A stretch of 56,497 bases of DNA from a virus. Made by a program: the position numbers and the translations under genes. The notes beneath the pieces are model-generated. The model saw nothing but the letters and a program-made list of their open reading frames with translations, ran no database searches and was not told where the DNA came from. How positions within the stretch are numbered: position 1 is the first letter of the stretch; every line of letters begins with the position of its first letter. Location: IMG/VR virus record IMGVR_UViG_3300044535_001837, positions 1 through 56,497 of that record; one strand, given 5' to 3'. This document shows positions 48,037 to 56,497 of this stretch, piece after piece.

Positions 48037-50468
48037 AAGATGTCGTAGTTAACATATCCGCAACAGGATTCCCAAGCCAATTTGTAACTGATGCAGAAAA
48101 AGCATCTGATGAATTTGGTCTACAGGTTGGTCAAGCAATTCAGTATGAATGGTTTAGAAAGGACGGCAATCAATGTCGTTACTATAACCAATGGAGAGAC
48201 TTTAATCGTCTTCGCCTTTATGCTCGTGGAGAACAATCTGTTCAGAAATATAAGAATGAGTTAGCTATTGATGGTGACTTGTCTTATCTAAATCTTGATT
48301 GGACTCCTGTACCTATTCTCCCAAAGTTTGTAGACATTGTCGTTAATGGCATGAATGACAGACTATTTAAGGTTAAGGCATATGCACAAGATGCAATGTC
48401 TCAGGCTAAGAGAAGTAAATATCAGGACATGATTGAAGGGCAGATGGCTGCCAAAGATGTATTAACTATTATACAAAATGAAACAGGCATTAATCCATTT
48501 ATTATGGAGCCTGATGAATTGCCAAACACTGATGAAGAACTGTCTCTATACATGCAGCTTAATTATAAGCCTGCAATTGAGATAGCTGAAGAAGAAGCAA
48601 TCAATACAATTTTTGATGAGAACCATTACCAAGATACACGTAAGCGTATTGACTATGACTTGACTGTAATTGGTATTGGTGTAGCAAAGCATGAGTTTTT
48701 ACCCGGTGCAGGAGTACAGGTATCTTATGTAGATCCTGCAAACATAGTATATAGCTATACTGAAGATCCTTATTTTCAAGATGTATTCTATTGGGGAGAA
48801 ATAAAGACTCTTCCTATTACTGAGCTTTTAAAGATTGATCCTACTCTTACTCGTGAGCAGATGCAAGAGATCTCTATGTATTCTCAGAGTTGGTATGACT
48901 ATTATAATGTAGCTCAGTTTTATGAGAACAGTTTGTTCTATAGAGATACATGTACTTTGCTATACTTCAATTATAAGACTACAAAGAAGATAGTATATAA
49001 GAAGAAGATTCTTGAAGGTGGATCCTCAAGAATGATTGAGAAGGATGATACATTTAATCCTCCTGTTGAAATGATGGAGGAAGGTCGATTCGAGAAAGTT
49101 GAAAAGACTATTGATGTATGGTATGATGGAGTAATGGTTATGGGCACTAACATCTTGCTTAAGTGGGAGATGGCAGAGAACATGGTTAGACCAAAGTCAG
49201 CATCGCAACATGCATTACCAAACTATGTAGCAGTAGCACCACGTATGTATAAGGGTGTGATTGAGTCATTGGTTAGAAGGATGATTCCTTTTGCTGACTT
49301 GATTCAACTTACTCATTTGAAGCTACAGCAAGTTATTGCTAGAACTGTACCTGATGGTGTATTCATTGATGCAGATGGATTGAATGAGGTTGACTTGGGA
49401 ACAGGTGCAAATTATAATCCTGAGGATGCACTAAGACTATACTTCCAAACAGGTAGTGTTATTGGTCGAAGCTATACTCAAGAAGGTGATTTTAATAATG
49501 CTAGAATTCCTATTCAACAGCTTACATCAAACTCAGGTGCATCTAAAACACAGATGCTATTAGCAAACTACAACCATTATCTTGATATGATTCGATCTGT
49601 AACCGGATTGAATGAAGTTAGAGATGGGTCTACTCCTGATCCAAATGCATTAGTTGGAGTTCAGAAGCTTGCTGCATTAAGTTCTAACACTGCTACAAGA
49701 CATATATTAGAAGGAGGTCTATTTATATATAGATCTCTATCTGAAGCACTAACATATCGTGTTGCTGATATTTTAGAATACGCAGACTTTAAAGATGATT
49801 TTGCCAATAAGATTGGTAAGTACAATGTATCTATACTTAATGAGATTAAGGATCTTTACATTTATGACTTTGGTATCTTTATTGAGATTTCTCCTGATGA
49901 AGAACAAAGAGCACAACTCGAAGCCAATATTCAAATTGCTCTTGCTAAAGGAGACATTAATCTTGAAGATGCAATTGACATCAGAGAAATTAAAAATCTT
50001 AAGCTTGCCAATCAATTATTGAAAGTCAAGAGAGTTAAGAAGCAAGATAGAGAAGAGAAGATGGCTATGCAAAAGCAGGCCATGATTGCTCAACAACAAA
50101 TTGAATCTCAACAAATGGCTTCAGAAGCTGCAGTTCAACAGATACAACTTGAGTCTCAATCTAAGATTCAAATGAAGCAAGCAGAAGTAGCATTTGAAAT
50201 TGAAAAATTAAAAGCCGAAGCTGAGTTAAAGAGAATGCTTATGGCTGAAGAATTTAGATATCAAATGCAAGTTGCCGGTGTTAAAGAAACTGCACTTGTT
50301 GATAGAGATATGATGAAAGAAAAATCTAAGGCTAAACGTATTAGTCAACAAAATACGGAGCAGTCTAAATTGATTAATCAAAGAAAGAATAATCTGCCAC
50401 CATTGAACTTTGAATCCAACGAAGATACTCTAGATGGATTTGATATGGCAGAGTTCGAACCGAGATAA
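48033..50468 (+). CDS. Portal protein (811 aa)
   Basis: A large portal resembling those of crAss-like phages: N-terminal QWRDFNRLRLYARGEQSVQK, LDWTPVPILPKFVDIVVNGM, a beta wing around VQVSYVDPANIVYSYTEDPY, a stem/clip region GVIESLVRRMIPFADLIQLT, and a long Gln/Glu/Lys-rich coiled coil (about 670-770: QKQAMIAQQQIESQQMASEA) forming the barrel. Twelve copies would make the DNA channel at one capsid vertex. It is coupled to terL by ATGA. Confidence 0.85.
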   Translation: MKDVVVNISATGFPSQFVTDAEKASDEFGLQVGQAIQYEWFRKDGNQCRYYNQWRDFNRLRLYARGEQSVQKYKNELAIDGDLSYLNLDWTPVPILPKFVDIVVNGMNDRLFKVKAYAQDAMSQAKRSKYQDMIEGQMAAKDVLTIIQNETGINPFIMEPDELPNTDEELSLYMQLNYKPAIEIAEEEAINTIFDENHYQDTRKRIDYDLTVIGIGVAKHEFLPGAGVQVSYVDPANIVYSYTEDPYFQDVFYWGEIKTLPITELLKIDPTLTREQMQEISMYSQSWYDYYNVAQFYENSLFYRDTCTLLYFNYKTTKKIVYKKKILEGGSSRMIEKDDTFNPPVEMMEEGRFEKVEKTIDVWYDGVMVMGTNILLKWEMAENMVRPKSASQHALPNYVAVAPRMYKGVIESLVRRMIPFADLIQLTHLKLQQVIARTVPDGVFIDADGLNEVDLGTGANYNPEDALRLYFQTGSVIGRSYTQEGDFNNARIPIQQLTSNSGASKTQMLLANYNHYLDMIRSVTGLNEVRDGSTPDPNALVGVQKLAALSSNTATRHILEGGLFIYRSLSEALTYRVADILEYADFKDDFANKIGKYNVSILNEIKDLYIYDFGIFIEISPDEEQRAQLEANIQIALAKGDINLEDAIDIREIKNLKLANQLLKVKRVKKQDREEKMAMQKQAMIAQQQIESQQMASEAAVQQIQLESQSKIQMKQAEVAFEIEKLKAEAELKRMLMAEEFRYQMQVAGVKETALVDRDMMKEKSKAKRISQQNTEQSKLINQRKNNLPPLNFESNEDTLDGFDMAEFEPR

Positions 50469-50479
50469 AAAAAAATATA

Positions 50480-50487
50480 TAAATTTG
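50480..50487 (+). promoter_or_regulatory. Promoter -7 element before scaffold-capsid genes
   Basis: TAAATTTG matches TAnnTTTG, 21 bases before the scaffold-like start at 50508. It would give extra capsid transcript. Confidence 0.5.
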
Positions 50488-50507
50488 TAAATATAAAATC
50501 TAATTAA

Positions 50508-51611
50508 ATGGAAATTAAAGTAAGATCACTAGATGGTATTGAGCCAAAGAGCATGCAAGAAGTAGAAAAAGAACTTCTTGAAAAACATGAAAAAGAAATT
50601 AATGGCGAAATAGAAAGTGGAGTTGTTATTGATACAACTAATATTGATAATAATATTCAAGATACTCCTGCAGAAGAGCAGGAACTATCAGAGGAAAAAG
50701 TTCTTTCTTATATTGGTAAAAGGTATAATAAGCAGATCAATTCATTTGATGAGTTGATGGATCAAAGAGAAAGTAATGAAGAATTACCTGAAGATGTTGC
50801 TGCTTATTTAAAATATAAGAAGGATACAGGACGTGGATTTGATGACTTTCTAAATCTTAGAAAGGATTACGATGCTATGGACCCTGATAAACTTCTTAGA
50901 GAGTACCTTTTAGATACGCAAAAGAATCTTGATGATGAAGATATTGATGTCTTAATGGAGGAATATACCTACGATGAGGATCTCGATGAAGAGTCAAAGA
51001 TTAAGCGTACAAAGATTGCAAGAAAAAAGGCTATTGCGGAAGCGAAGAATTACTTTAATTCTCAGAAGGAAAAATATAAACTACCACTTGAGTCAAGTGG
51101 ATCAGGGTTATCCGAAAATGAGAAAGCTGAGTATGAGGCGTACCGACAATATATAAAGGAAGCTAAGACTTCACAGGAGGAGAACGATCGAAAGAGTAAA
51201 TGGTTTGAACAAAAAACGGACGATGTCTTTAGTAAAGACTTTAAGGGGTTTGAGTTTGACATTGACGAAAAGAAAGTTGTATTCACTCCTGCTTCTGCAG
51301 CTGAACTAAAAAAGATTCAATCAACACCAATGAACTTTATCAATAAGTTTTTGGATGATCAGGGTCTAATGAGTGATGCAGTAGGATACCATAAGTCATT
51401 AGCGATTGCAATGAACCCTGACAAATTTGCTAAGTTCTTTTATGAACAAGGTAAATCTGATGCCACTGACAGTGAATTACGTAAGATTAAAAACATAAAC
51501 ATGTCTGAGCGTAGAGCACCTGAAGTTACTAACAAGGGAGGATTACAGGTAAAGTCGGTGACACCTGACTCAGGAAAGAGTTTAAAGATCCGAAGCATTA
51601 AAAAAATATAA
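50508..51611 (+). CDS. Probable scaffold/prohead assembly protein (367 aa)
   Basis: Highly charged, Glu/Asp/Lys-rich helical protein (for example MQEVEKELLEKHEKEINGEI and EEYTYDEDLDEESKIKRTKI) with a basic C-terminus SGKSLKIRSIKKI. Scaffold proteins have the same acidic helical body and basic tail that contacts the coat, and are encoded just before the capsid gene, as here. No protease motif was seen. Confidence 0.65.
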   Translation: MEIKVRSLDGIEPKSMQEVEKELLEKHEKEINGEIESGVVIDTTNIDNNIQDTPAEEQELSEEKVLSYIGKRYNKQINSFDELMDQRESNEELPEDVAAYLKYKKDTGRGFDDFLNLRKDYDAMDPDKLLREYLLDTQKNLDDEDIDVLMEEYTYDEDLDEESKIKRTKIARKKAIAEAKNYFNSQKEKYKLPLESSGSGLSENEKAEYEAYRQYIKEAKTSQEENDRKSKWFEQKTDDVFSKDFKGFEFDIDEKKVVFTPASAAELKKIQSTPMNFINKFLDDQGLMSDAVGYHKSLAIAMNPDKFAKFFYEQGKSDATDSELRKIKNINMSERRAPEVTNKGGLQVKSVTPDSGKSLKIRSIKKI

Positions 51612-51630
51612 AAACTAACTAAAAAAAACA

Positions 51631-53052
51631 ATGGCAATTTTGAACAACCCCGGTTATCAGCTTCAGCCAAGTGCTGAGCAGGTACCATTATCAACTAACT
51701 ACATTACCAACTTCAACTTCTTGAATCAGTATCTACCTGATACTTATGAGAAAGAATTTGAGCGTTATGGTAATCGTACTGTAGCATCTTTTCTTCGTAT
51801 GGTAGGTGCTGAAATGCCGTCCAACTCTGATATGATCAAGTGGGCCGAGCAAGGTCGTTTGCATACTAAGTATGTGAACTGCGATTCTTCTGCTGCTGCA
51901 GGAGCAGACACTGCTATTATCACTGTTAACGATTCTAACGTAAGTGGTATTGCTATTCGTGTTGGACAAACTGTATTCATTTCTGACAATGCTACAGGTC
52001 TTTCTAACAAGGGTATTGTTACTGCTGTTAACACTACTGCATCTACATTTGACGTAGCTTACTATGAAGGACCCGGACAGACTTTCTCAGGAACTGCTGT
52101 TCTTTCTGTATGGATCTATGGTTCTGAATTTAAGAAAGGTACTGCCGGAATGATCGGTTCTTTGGAAGCTGAAGATGAGATCTTCGACAACTCTCCAATC
52201 ATCATCAAAGACAAGTATGCTGTAAGTGGTTCTGACATGGCTCAGATTGGATGGGTAGAAGTAACTACCGAGAATGGTGCAACCGGATACCTTTGGTATT
52301 TGAAATCTGAGCACGAGACTCGTCTACGTTTCGAAGACTATCTTGAGACCGCAATGATTGAAGCAGTTCCTGCTGAATCAGGTTCAGGTGTAGCTACTCA
52401 AACTGCTAACTCTCAAGTTGGTAACAAAGGATCTGAAGGTGTATTCTATGTTGTTAACAACAGAGGTAACGTATGGGGTGGTGGTATCCCAACTACTCTT
52501 TCTGACTTTGATAGCATCATCTCTCGTCTTGATAAGCAGGGATCTATCGAAGAGAACGTAATCTTCGTTAACAGAGCATTCAGCTTTGACATCGATGATA
52601 TGTTGGCAGCTCAGAACAGCTACGGTGCAGGTGGTACTTCTTATGGTCTATTTGACAATGATAAGGACATGGCCTTGAATCTTGGATTCACCGGATTCCG
52701 TAGAGGTTATGACTTCTATAAGTCTGATTGGAAATACTTGAACGATCCTACTATGCGTGGTGGATTGCCAACAGGTGCACAAGCAGCCGGTACTGTAACA
52801 GGTCTATTGGTTCCTGCAGGTTCTACTACTGTATATGATCAGATCCTTGGTAAGAACGCTAAGAGACCATTCTTGCACGTTCGTTACAGAGCTTCTGAGA
52901 CTGAAGACAGACGTTACAAGACTTGGATCACAGGTTCTGCCGGTGGTGCACAGACTAGCGATCTCGATGCAATGGAGGTCAACTTCTTGTCTGAGCGTTG
53001 TGTATGTACCTTGGGTGCTAACAACTTCGTATTGTTCCGTTACGGATCATAA
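51631..53052 (+). CDS. Major capsid protein (473 aa)
   Basis: Begins MAILNNPGYQLQPSAEQVPL with YLPDTYEKEFERYGNRTVAS, and continues with the beta-rich, Gly/Asn/Thr-rich body expected of an HK97-fold coat protein, resembling crAss-like capsid proteins. Codon choice is noticeably smoother (frequent GTA, GAC, AAC, TTC) than in neighbours, as in highly expressed genes. A strong terminator follows 14 bases after the stop. The position after the scaffold and before connector genes is standard. Confidence 0.8.
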   Translation: MAILNNPGYQLQPSAEQVPLSTNYITNFNFLNQYLPDTYEKEFERYGNRTVASFLRMVGAEMPSNSDMIKWAEQGRLHTKYVNCDSSAAAGADTAIITVNDSNVSGIAIRVGQTVFISDNATGLSNKGIVTAVNTTASTFDVAYYEGPGQTFSGTAVLSVWIYGSEFKKGTAGMIGSLEAEDEIFDNSPIIIKDKYAVSGSDMAQIGWVEVTTENGATGYLWYLKSEHETRLRFEDYLETAMIEAVPAESGSGVATQTANSQVGNKGSEGVFYVVNNRGNVWGGGIPTTLSDFDSIISRLDKQGSIEENVIFVNRAFSFDIDDMLAAQNSYGAGGTSYGLFDNDKDMALNLGFTGFRRGYDFYKSDWKYLNDPTMRGGLPTGAQAAGTVTGLLVPAGSTTVYDQILGKNAKRPFLHVRYRASETEDRRYKTWITGSAGGAQTSDLDAMEVNFLSERCVCTLGANNFVLFRYGS

Positions 53053-53066
53053 TTTAAAAAAAAAAT

Positions 53067-53090
53067 GGAGGGGCCTATTGGCTCCTCCTT
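53067..53090 (+). terminator. Intrinsic terminator after the capsid gene
   Basis: GGAGGGGCC (53067-53075) pairs with GGCTCCTCC (53080-53088) with one G-T wobble and a TATT loop; the T-tract is short. Confidence 0.75.
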
Positions 53091-53112
53091 TAACCTTTAA
53101 ACAAAAAAGACA

Positions 53113-53562
53113 ATGGCAATTGGATTAGGTCCCGGTAAAGGGAAAAAGAAACAAGCTTCTAAGCCTTTAAAAGCTTATAGTAAAGATGGGCAAATGGTTG
53201 CTGCTCAGGGTTATGCAATGGGAACTATCCCAAAGAAAGATGGTAAGACTCATAAAATGCTTCAGTCAAAGTATGGAACTTCAATGGTTCCAAGTGGAAT
53301 TATCGGTCCAAAACCATTAGGCCCCGGAGGAAAAGCTGCTGCTGCTCCTGCTAAGAAAGGTCCTAGTGTAGCGAAAAAGGTAGTTAAAAAAGTAGGACAG
53401 GCTGTTACTGACGTTAAAAATGCTGTAGATTTAGCTAAACGTAAAAGAATCGCTACTTCTGCTTATAGAGGAGGAAGAGGATTAGGCATTGGTAGAGCTT
53501 TGCAAAGAGTAGGCGAAACTTGTGCTGCTTATGCAGGATATCCTGCGAGAAGACGTAGATAA
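53113..53562 (+). CDS. Very basic Gly/Lys/Ala-rich protein, possible DNA-condensing head protein (149 aa)
   Basis: Opens MAIGLGPGKGKKKQASKPLK, has a Pro/Ala linker (GKAAAAPAKKGPSVAKKVVK), then KRKRIATSAYRGGRGLGIGR and ends ARRRR. Strongly positive and low in aromatics, like histone-like or protamine-like proteins. Set between capsid and connector genes with its own terminator, it may be packaged with DNA or line the head. Function inferred only from composition and place. Confidence 0.5.
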   Translation: MAIGLGPGKGKKKQASKPLKAYSKDGQMVAAQGYAMGTIPKKDGKTHKMLQSKYGTSMVPSGIIGPKPLGPGGKAAAAPAKKGPSVAKKVVKKVGQAVTDVKNAVDLAKRKRIATSAYRGGRGLGIGRALQRVGETCAAYAGYPARRRR

Positions 53563-53573
53563 AATAAGTTACT

Positions 53574-53602
53574 GAGGGGATCAGTTTAGATCCCCTCTAT
53601 TT
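53574..53602 (+). terminator. Intrinsic terminator
   Basis: GAGGGGATC (53574-53582) pairs perfectly with GATCCCCTC (53589-53597) around a 6-base loop, followed by TATTTT. Confidence 0.8.
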
Positions 53603-53628
53603 TAAATCTTTAAATTAAATTATATCAA

Positions 53629-54378
53629 ATGAAAAACAAGTTAATCCCAACAGACAAAATCTATAAGCTTAAAGGTAACTCAGCTCCTTTATCTTATACT
53701 ATCCCATCACGTAATACCAAGAGATATCCATTGCTTTGGTTTGATGAGGTCAACAATGTTAATCGTGTACTGAGATATGCCATCAATCAAAAGTCACCTT
53801 TTGAGGATGAACAAGATGGTAATGCAATTGTAGAGCCAATCGTATTTGAGAATGGGTTCTTATCAGTACCAAAAAATAATCCTGTATTACAACAATTCCT
53901 ACATTATCACCCTCTCAATGGGAGAACTTTTATTGAGGTTGATTTTGAGAAAGATGCTGCTGAAGAAGTTGAGATTCTTAATGATGAAGTAGATGCATTA
54001 ATTCAGGCTAGACAATTAAGTATTGAACAACTTGAAACTGCTACAAGAGTTTTATTTGGAAAAGATCCATCTAAATCTACAACAGCAGAACTAAAGAGAG
54101 ATGTTCTAATATATGCTAAGAGAGATCCACATGGATTTTTGAATATGCTAAATGATCCTATGTTGAAGTTACAGTCAGATGTGCATGTATTCTTCGAGAA
54201 TAAACTATTGGCATTTAGAAATGGACAGAAGGAAGTTTGGTTTAATACGTCTTCTAATAAGAAAAAGATGTTATCAGTACCTTACGGAGAAGATCCATAT
54301 TTCTGTGTGGCTGAATATTTAAAAACAGATGAAGGCATTACTGCTTTAAAAATGTTAGAAAATAATTTAGATTTGTAA
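53629..54378 (+). CDS. Structural-region protein, unknown (249 aa)
   Basis: SAPLSYTIPSRNTKRYPLLW, VLRYAINQKSPFEDEQDGNA and QQFLHYHPLNGRTFIEVDFE form a recognisable block shared by proteins next to capsid genes in other uncultured Bacteroidota phages. The C-terminal part is helical. It may be a head or vertex protein, but no homologue with a known function comes to mind. Confidence 0.55.
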   Translation: MKNKLIPTDKIYKLKGNSAPLSYTIPSRNTKRYPLLWFDEVNNVNRVLRYAINQKSPFEDEQDGNAIVEPIVFENGFLSVPKNNPVLQQFLHYHPLNGRTFIEVDFEKDAAEEVEILNDEVDALIQARQLSIEQLETATRVLFGKDPSKSTTAELKRDVLIYAKRDPHGFLNMLNDPMLKLQSDVHVFFENKLLAFRNGQKEVWFNTSSNKKKMLSVPYGEDPYFCVAEYLKTDEGITALKMLENNLDL

Positions 54379-54412
54379 TGTTATTTTTCATGGTTTAATA
54401 AATCAAAAATGG

Positions 54413-54438
54413 GGGTGTAATAACACCCTCTTTTTTTT
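54413..54438 (+). terminator. Intrinsic terminator
   Basis: GGGTGT (54413-54418), loop AATA, ACACCC (54423-54428), then eight T residues. Confidence 0.85.
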
Positions 54439-54441
54439 GTT

Positions 54442-54449
54442 TATATTTG
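54442..54449 (+). promoter_or_regulatory. Promoter -7 element for connector/tail genes
   Basis: TATATTTG starts four bases after the preceding terminator T-run and 21 bases before the ATG at 54463, so a new transcript begins here. Confidence 0.6.
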
Positions 54450-54462
54450 TAAAAAGAGAACG

Positions 54463-55203
54463 ATGATAAACTCAGTAAGAAACACCGTATTGGCAATTCT
54501 GAACAAGAATAATTACGGATATATTTCTCCTTCTGACTTTAACCTGTTTGCCAAGCAGGCTCAGTTAGAAATATTTGAGGAGTACTTTTCTGATTACAAT
54601 AAGATTTTAAATCTAGAGAATAGCAGGGTATCGGGTACTGACTATGCTGATCAAAAGAAAGCTTTAGAGGAAGCAATTGAAACATTTGCAACTACATCCA
54701 CTCTTGCTCAGGTAGCATCAGCATCAAATAGATATTATCTTCCTTCCGTAACTACTACAGGATTTGATTACTTTATGCTTAATAAGGTATTGTGCTATGA
54801 TGCATCAGTATCTCCTAGAGTATATAAGGGTGAAGCTGAGAAGGTTACACATGGTAAGATTACTATGCTAGTAAATTCTAACCTAACTGCTCCTACTGAA
54901 AACTATCCTGCATATACTCAATCAGGAAGTATACTTACTGTTTATCCTTCGACTATTAATTTAGCAAATGAGGTAGAGGCTGTATACTTTAGATACCCTA
55001 AGGATCCAAAGTGGACATACATTACTGTTGGTAATGGTAGTCCGGTATTTGATCAGTCTCAATCTGACTATCAAGATTTTGAGTTACCAATAGAAGATGA
55101 GATCAAATTAGTCAGTAAGATCCTTCAATATGCAGGAATGTCCATACGTGAAATTGAAGCTGTTCAATTTGCAAATCTTGAAGAACAAAAACAATCTGTA
55201 TAA
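54463..55203 (+). CDS. Probable head-tail connector/ring protein (246 aa)
   Basis: INSVRNTVLAILNKNNYGYI, SPSDFNLFAKQAQLEIFEEY and VYFRYPKDPKWTYI. The opening 'NxxxxxVxxILNKxxxGYIxPxxFNxxAxxAQ' is common to a structural protein of crAss-like and related phages placed just before the gp4-like ring protein. It probably forms part of the collar under the portal. Confidence 0.6.
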   Translation: MINSVRNTVLAILNKNNYGYISPSDFNLFAKQAQLEIFEEYFSDYNKILNLENSRVSGTDYADQKKALEEAIETFATTSTLAQVASASNRYYLPSVTTTGFDYFMLNKVLCYDASVSPRVYKGEAEKVTHGKITMLVNSNLTAPTENYPAYTQSGSILTVYPSTINLANEVEAVYFRYPKDPKWTYITVGNGSPVFDQSQSDYQDFELPIEDEIKLVSKILQYAGMSIREIEAVQFANLEEQKQSV

Positions 55204-55205
55204 TC

Positions 55206-56129
55206 ATGACTTATATATCACAGTTACAGTATTATGAAAATGGAGGTCAAACTCCTAGAGATGCCAATTGGGGGTCTTACCAATATGTAAGTCTATACGA
55301 CATAGTTAATAATTTTTTGTTGATGTATTCAGGTAACCATTCCTTGGTTAACAATGAGGAAAGGTATAAGGTATTGTTCCATGCTAAGAGAGCTATACAG
55401 GAACTGAACTACGATGCATTCAAAGAGTTAAAGGTTCTAGAACTAACTGTAGATGATACACTTAGATATGTTCTCCCTTCTGATTATGTCAATTGGGTTA
55501 GAGTAAACCTATACAAGGATGGATACCTAAGACCTTTAACTGAGAACATTCAAGTTCTTTCTGCTAAGGCATACTTGCAGGACCAAACCGGTAAGATTTT
55601 ATTTGATGCTCAAGGAAATGTCTTGTCTCCTGAATACTCTGAGATTGATCTGCAAAGACTAGAAGGTACTAAGAAAAGTATTTACTTGAATCCTCAAAGT
55701 AATTATAATGGGCAAGAAGGGTGGAACTATGATGGTCAGTGGTTTTTCGACTATAGTCTTGGAGAAAGATATGGTCTTAATACAGAGACAGCAAACTTTA
55801 ATCCAACATTCAACATCGACAAAAAATCAGGGGTAATTGTTTTTAACTCAGATATGTATGGTCAATCCGTAATTCTTGAGTATATTTCTGATGGAATGGA
55901 GAACGGCAATGATGCTGCTGTCAGTGTAAATAAGCTTTTTGAAAAGTACATTTACGCTTATATTTCATATGAGATCTTAAACTCCAAGCTTGGTGTTCAA
56001 GAATATGTAGTAGTACGTGCACGTAAAGAGAAGCAGTCTCTTCTTAGAAATGCTAAAATTAGAATTAGTAACATTCATCCGGGAAGACTTTTGATGAACC
56101 TTCGTGGAATGGACAAGTGGTTGAAATAA
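55206..56129 (+). CDS. Probable tail-tube/ring (adaptor) protein (307 aa)
   Basis: Contains SLYDIVNNFLLMYSGNHSLV, HAKRAIQELNYDAFKELKVL, VLPSDYVNWVRVNLYKDGYL and ending NIHPGRLLMNLRGMDKWLK. The helical bundle followed by 'L.LP.DYV..VR' is the pattern of P22 gp4/T7 gp11-like adaptor proteins that bind the portal and receive the nozzle. It starts two bases after the previous stop and is followed by the nozzle gene at 56131. Confidence 0.6.
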   Translation: MTYISQLQYYENGGQTPRDANWGSYQYVSLYDIVNNFLLMYSGNHSLVNNEERYKVLFHAKRAIQELNYDAFKELKVLELTVDDTLRYVLPSDYVNWVRVNLYKDGYLRPLTENIQVLSAKAYLQDQTGKILFDAQGNVLSPEYSEIDLQRLEGTKKSIYLNPQSNYNGQEGWNYDGQWFFDYSLGERYGLNTETANFNPTFNIDKKSGVIVFNSDMYGQSVILEYISDGMENGNDAAVSVNKLFEKYIYAYISYEILNSKLGVQEYVVVRARKEKQSLLRNAKIRISNIHPGRLLMNLRGMDKWLK

Positions 56130-56130
56130 T

Positions 56131-56497
56131 ATGACTAATATTACACGTAATTTTGTAGCAGGTAGAATGAATAAAGTCGTTGATGAACGGCTTATTCCTA
56201 ATGGTGAATACATTGATGCTCTCAATATTCGCATGGGCTCTACTGAGCAATCCGAAATTGGTGTAGTTGAAAATACTAAAGGTAACGAAAGGCTTACCAC
56301 ATTGAAGTACATTAATGGTACTGCATTAAGTTCTTCTGCTAAATGTATAGGTGCTGTAGAGGATAGTGCTAATGAAGAGATCTATTGGTTTATTCATGAC
56401 TCGAACTTTCCGGTAGGTGCTACAGGTAAGCTTGATATGATTGTATCATTCAATGTTCTTACAGGGATACTAACTTATCATTTGGTCAGCATCAATG
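56131..56497 (+). CDS. Tail nozzle/stabilisation protein (P22 gp10-like), N-terminal part, 3' truncated
   Basis: MTNITRNFVAGRMNKVVDER and YIDALNIRMGSTEQSEIGVV, then NTKGNERL and AVEDSANEEIYWFIHDS: the characteristic beginning of P22 gp10/crAss-like stabilisation proteins, which open with a 'GxMNKDxDERLIPNGEYxDAxNxxxG' type segment and continue as beta-propeller-like repeats. It forms the lower tail. The frame runs off the window and is in phase with the frame at position 3 if the ends are joined. Confidence 0.75.
   Translation, partial: MTNITRNFVAGRMNKVVDERLIPNGEYIDALNIRMGSTEQSEIGVVENTKGNERLTTLKYINGTALSSSAKCIGAVEDSANEEIYWFIHDSNFPVGATGKLDMIVSFNVLTGILTYHLVSIN

Noticed and set aside
1-56497. 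Lysogeny module (integrase, excisionase, C1-like repressor)
   Set aside because: No tyrosine or serine recombinase motif was found in any frame; the only winged-helix regulator sits in a late-gene setting.

Overview
The window is almost an entire genome of a tailed, podovirus-type bacteriophage that probably infects a member of the Bacteroidota. Three observations support this. The DNA is A+T-rich. Start codons mostly lack Shine-Dalgarno sequences, and several genes are instead preceded by the Bacteroidota -7 promoter element TAnnTTTG. The replication primase is of the BT4734/VirE-N type typical of that phylum. The virion genes (portal, capsid, P22 gp10-like tail nozzle, T7-like ejection proteins) resemble those of crAss-like and related short-tailed phages. 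No integrase, excisionase or C1-like repressor was seen, so a lytic lifestyle is the simplest reading.

Layout. Rightward genes occupy roughly 25.8-56.5 kb and continue into 1-10.7 kb. They comprise GroEL, two small metabolic or unknown genes, the endolysin, a short leftward block (spanin-like protein, small protein, metallophosphoesterase), GroES, a divergent winged-helix regulator, a run of small very basic proteins, the holin, two giant tail-fibre genes (the second with a C-terminal S74 chaperone), a glycosyltransferase/DUF6165 pair, a miniature fibre-adaptor protein, a GroES-like two-barrel protein, TerS-like and TerL, portal, scaffold-like, major capsid, connector or tail proteins, the nozzle gene cut by the window ends, and three ejection proteins ending in a 2,389-residue polyvalent protein. 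Leftward genes occupy 10.7-25.3 kb. From their promoter near 25.36 kb they run through about 25 small, tightly overlapping early genes, then DnaA-domain-IV-like, Sak/DUF1071 annealing protein, RecB-like exonuclease and SSB-like genes, then the primase-helicase and an SNF2-like helicase, and finally small nucleases and a second DnaA-IV-like protein.

The two transcription units diverge from a control region (25.3-26.3 kb) that holds a strong leftward promoter, a conspicuously G+C-rich, palindrome-rich island, and AT-rich repeats. A related ~110 bp repeat lies in front of the primase-helicase gene at 17.34 kb. No DNA or RNA polymerase gene is visible, so the phage presumably borrows both from the host and supplies its own priming, unwinding, annealing and possibly DnaA-like origin-recognition functions. 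The chaperonin pair probably helps fold phage proteins.

Leads most worth following: the paired AT-rich repeats together with two orphan DnaA domain IV proteins (a candidate replication-initiation system); two abnormal tRNA-like elements embedded in the early operon, one oversized Leu-like and one reduced to an acceptor/T-arm minihelix; a 2,389-residue ejected protein with apparent acetyltransferase and ADP-ribosyltransferase domains; and a second GroES-like gene beside the terminase.
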